Assembly (NCBI RefSeq): GCF_046156265.1
Contig: NZ_JAWDIR010000028.1
Span: 1-5,872 of the forward strand
DNA: 5,872 nucleotides
Source: CAMDHY01 sp046156265
Lineage (GTDB): Bacteria > Pseudomonadota > Alphaproteobacteria > Rhizobiales > Segnochrobactraceae
Direction: 5' to 3'
Part shown: positions 5,431 to 5,872 of the stretch, one piece after another
Layout of the letters: each line of letters opens with the position of its first letter
Position numbering within the stretch: position 1 is the stretch's first letter
Made by a program: the position numbers and the translations under genes
Notes under the pieces: model-generated
Databases searched by the model: none
The model's input: only the letters and a program-made list of their open reading frames with translations
What the model was told of the DNA's origin: nothing

Positions 5431-5872
5431 TCACGTCTTGAGGACGACTTTCACGCAGCTGTCCTGCTTGTCGCGGAACACCCGGTAGAGTTCTGGACCC
5501 TCGGCGAGATCGGCCGTGTGGGTGATGACGAAGGACGGATCGATGACCTCCTCCTCGATCATGCGCAGGAGGTCGCCCGTCCACTTGTTGACGTGGGTCT
5601 GTCCCATGCGGAAGGTCAGGCCCTTGTTCATCGCCAGGCCGAACGGTATCTTGTCGACGAGACCGCTGTAGACGCCCGGAATCGAGATGACGCCGGCGGG
5701 CCGGCAAACATAGATCATCTCACGCAGCACGTGCGGCCGGTCGTTCTCCAGCATCATCATCTGCTTGGCACGGTCGTAGATCGAGTCCGGGTGGCTGAAG
5801 CTCACGTGTGCTTCCATGCCGACGGCGTCGATACACTTGTCCGGACCCTCGCCATCGGTGAGATCGTTGAGA
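5431..5872 (-). CDS. Zn-dependent alcohol/formaldehyde-type dehydrogenase, C-terminal part
   Basis: The last 146 codons of a medium-chain, zinc-dependent alcohol dehydrogenase; the N-terminal part lies beyond the window edge. The frame is open to base 5872, starting LNDLTDGEGPDKCIDAVGME, the end of the nucleotide-binding fold where these enzymes read 'G.D.CIDAVG'. It continues through VCRPAGVISIPGVYSG, GLTFRMGQTHVNKW and DPSFVITHTADL, and ends CVKVVLKT. The MGQTHV and PSFVITH segments are characteristic of the formaldehyde-dehydrogenase-like branch (NAD-dependent oxidation of alcohols or aldehydes in the cytoplasm). The exact substrate cannot be told, because the zinc-ligand and coenzyme-binding regions are off the window. 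The internal ATG at 5817 is not the start. A membrane-protein gene follows after 14 nt, suggesting an operon. Confidence 0.92.
   Translation of the reverse strand, partial: LNDLTDGEGPDKCIDAVGMEAHVSFSHPDSIYDRAKQMMMLENDRPHVLREMIYVCRPAGVISIPGVYSGLVDKIPFGLAMNKGLTFRMGQTHVNKWTGDLLRMIEEEVIDPSFVITHTADLAEGPELYRVFRDKQDSCVKVVLKT

Noticed and set aside
4793..5488. Plus-strand open frame opposite the membrane-protein gene
   Set aside because: It overlaps two better-supported minus-strand genes and its composition is typical of a GC-rich antisense shadow.
1..5872. CRISPR array, tRNA/rRNA gene, insertion sequence or integrase
   Set aside because: No regularly spaced direct repeats, no tRNA-like cloverleaf and no transposase or recombinase motif was seen on either strand. 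The rearrangement at the efflux locus therefore has no visible mobile-element cause within the window.

Overview
The window is GC-rich and every gene I can support lies on the minus strand. Codon use is strongly biased to G/C third positions, which leaves long shadow frames open on both strands. The gene families present are a Zn-dependent alcohol/formaldehyde-type dehydrogenase, a DUF421 membrane protein, a DUF411 metal-binding protein and remnants of a Cus-type copper efflux locus. Together with the base composition they suggest an alphaproteobacterium, perhaps of the Hyphomicrobiales. This is an inference; no rRNA or tRNA is present to confirm it.

Layout, read in the direction of transcription from the right edge. 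(1) 5872-5431: C-terminal part of a Zn-dependent medium-chain alcohol dehydrogenase, cut by the window edge. (2) 5416-4874: small predicted membrane protein, 14 nt downstream and probably cotranscribed. A perfect 8-bp GC hairpin follows it. (3) 4754-4185: DUF421/YetF-like membrane protein. A roughly 200-nt gap with GC hairpins follows. (4) 3982-2069: complete ABC exporter half-transporter with fused membrane and ATPase domains. (5) 1826-1137: small class I SAM-dependent methyltransferase-like protein, about 240 nt downstream of the ABC gene. (6) 1092-680: a broken remnant in which the N-terminal part of a TolC/CusC-type outer-membrane efflux protein runs, out of frame, into the last 34 codons of a CusF-like periplasmic copper chaperone. 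(7) 628-137: intact exported DUF411 protein. The last 136 nt hold only palindromic or hairpin sequence.

The most informative part is 1137-137. A TolC remnant, a CusF C-terminus and a DUF411 gene in one orientation look like the two ends of a copper/silver efflux locus (outer-membrane channel, RND subunits, CusF, DUF411) whose middle has been deleted. The junction lies at about 775-787, where both reading frames share a 12-nt overlap. The TolC remnant also lacks a signal peptide, so a second breakpoint probably lies between it and the methyltransferase stop. Only the DUF411 gene kept an intact frame, signal peptide and ribosome binding site.

The other genes look like ordinary accessory or stress functions. 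I found no CRISPR array, complete mobile element, RNA gene or convincing new system.
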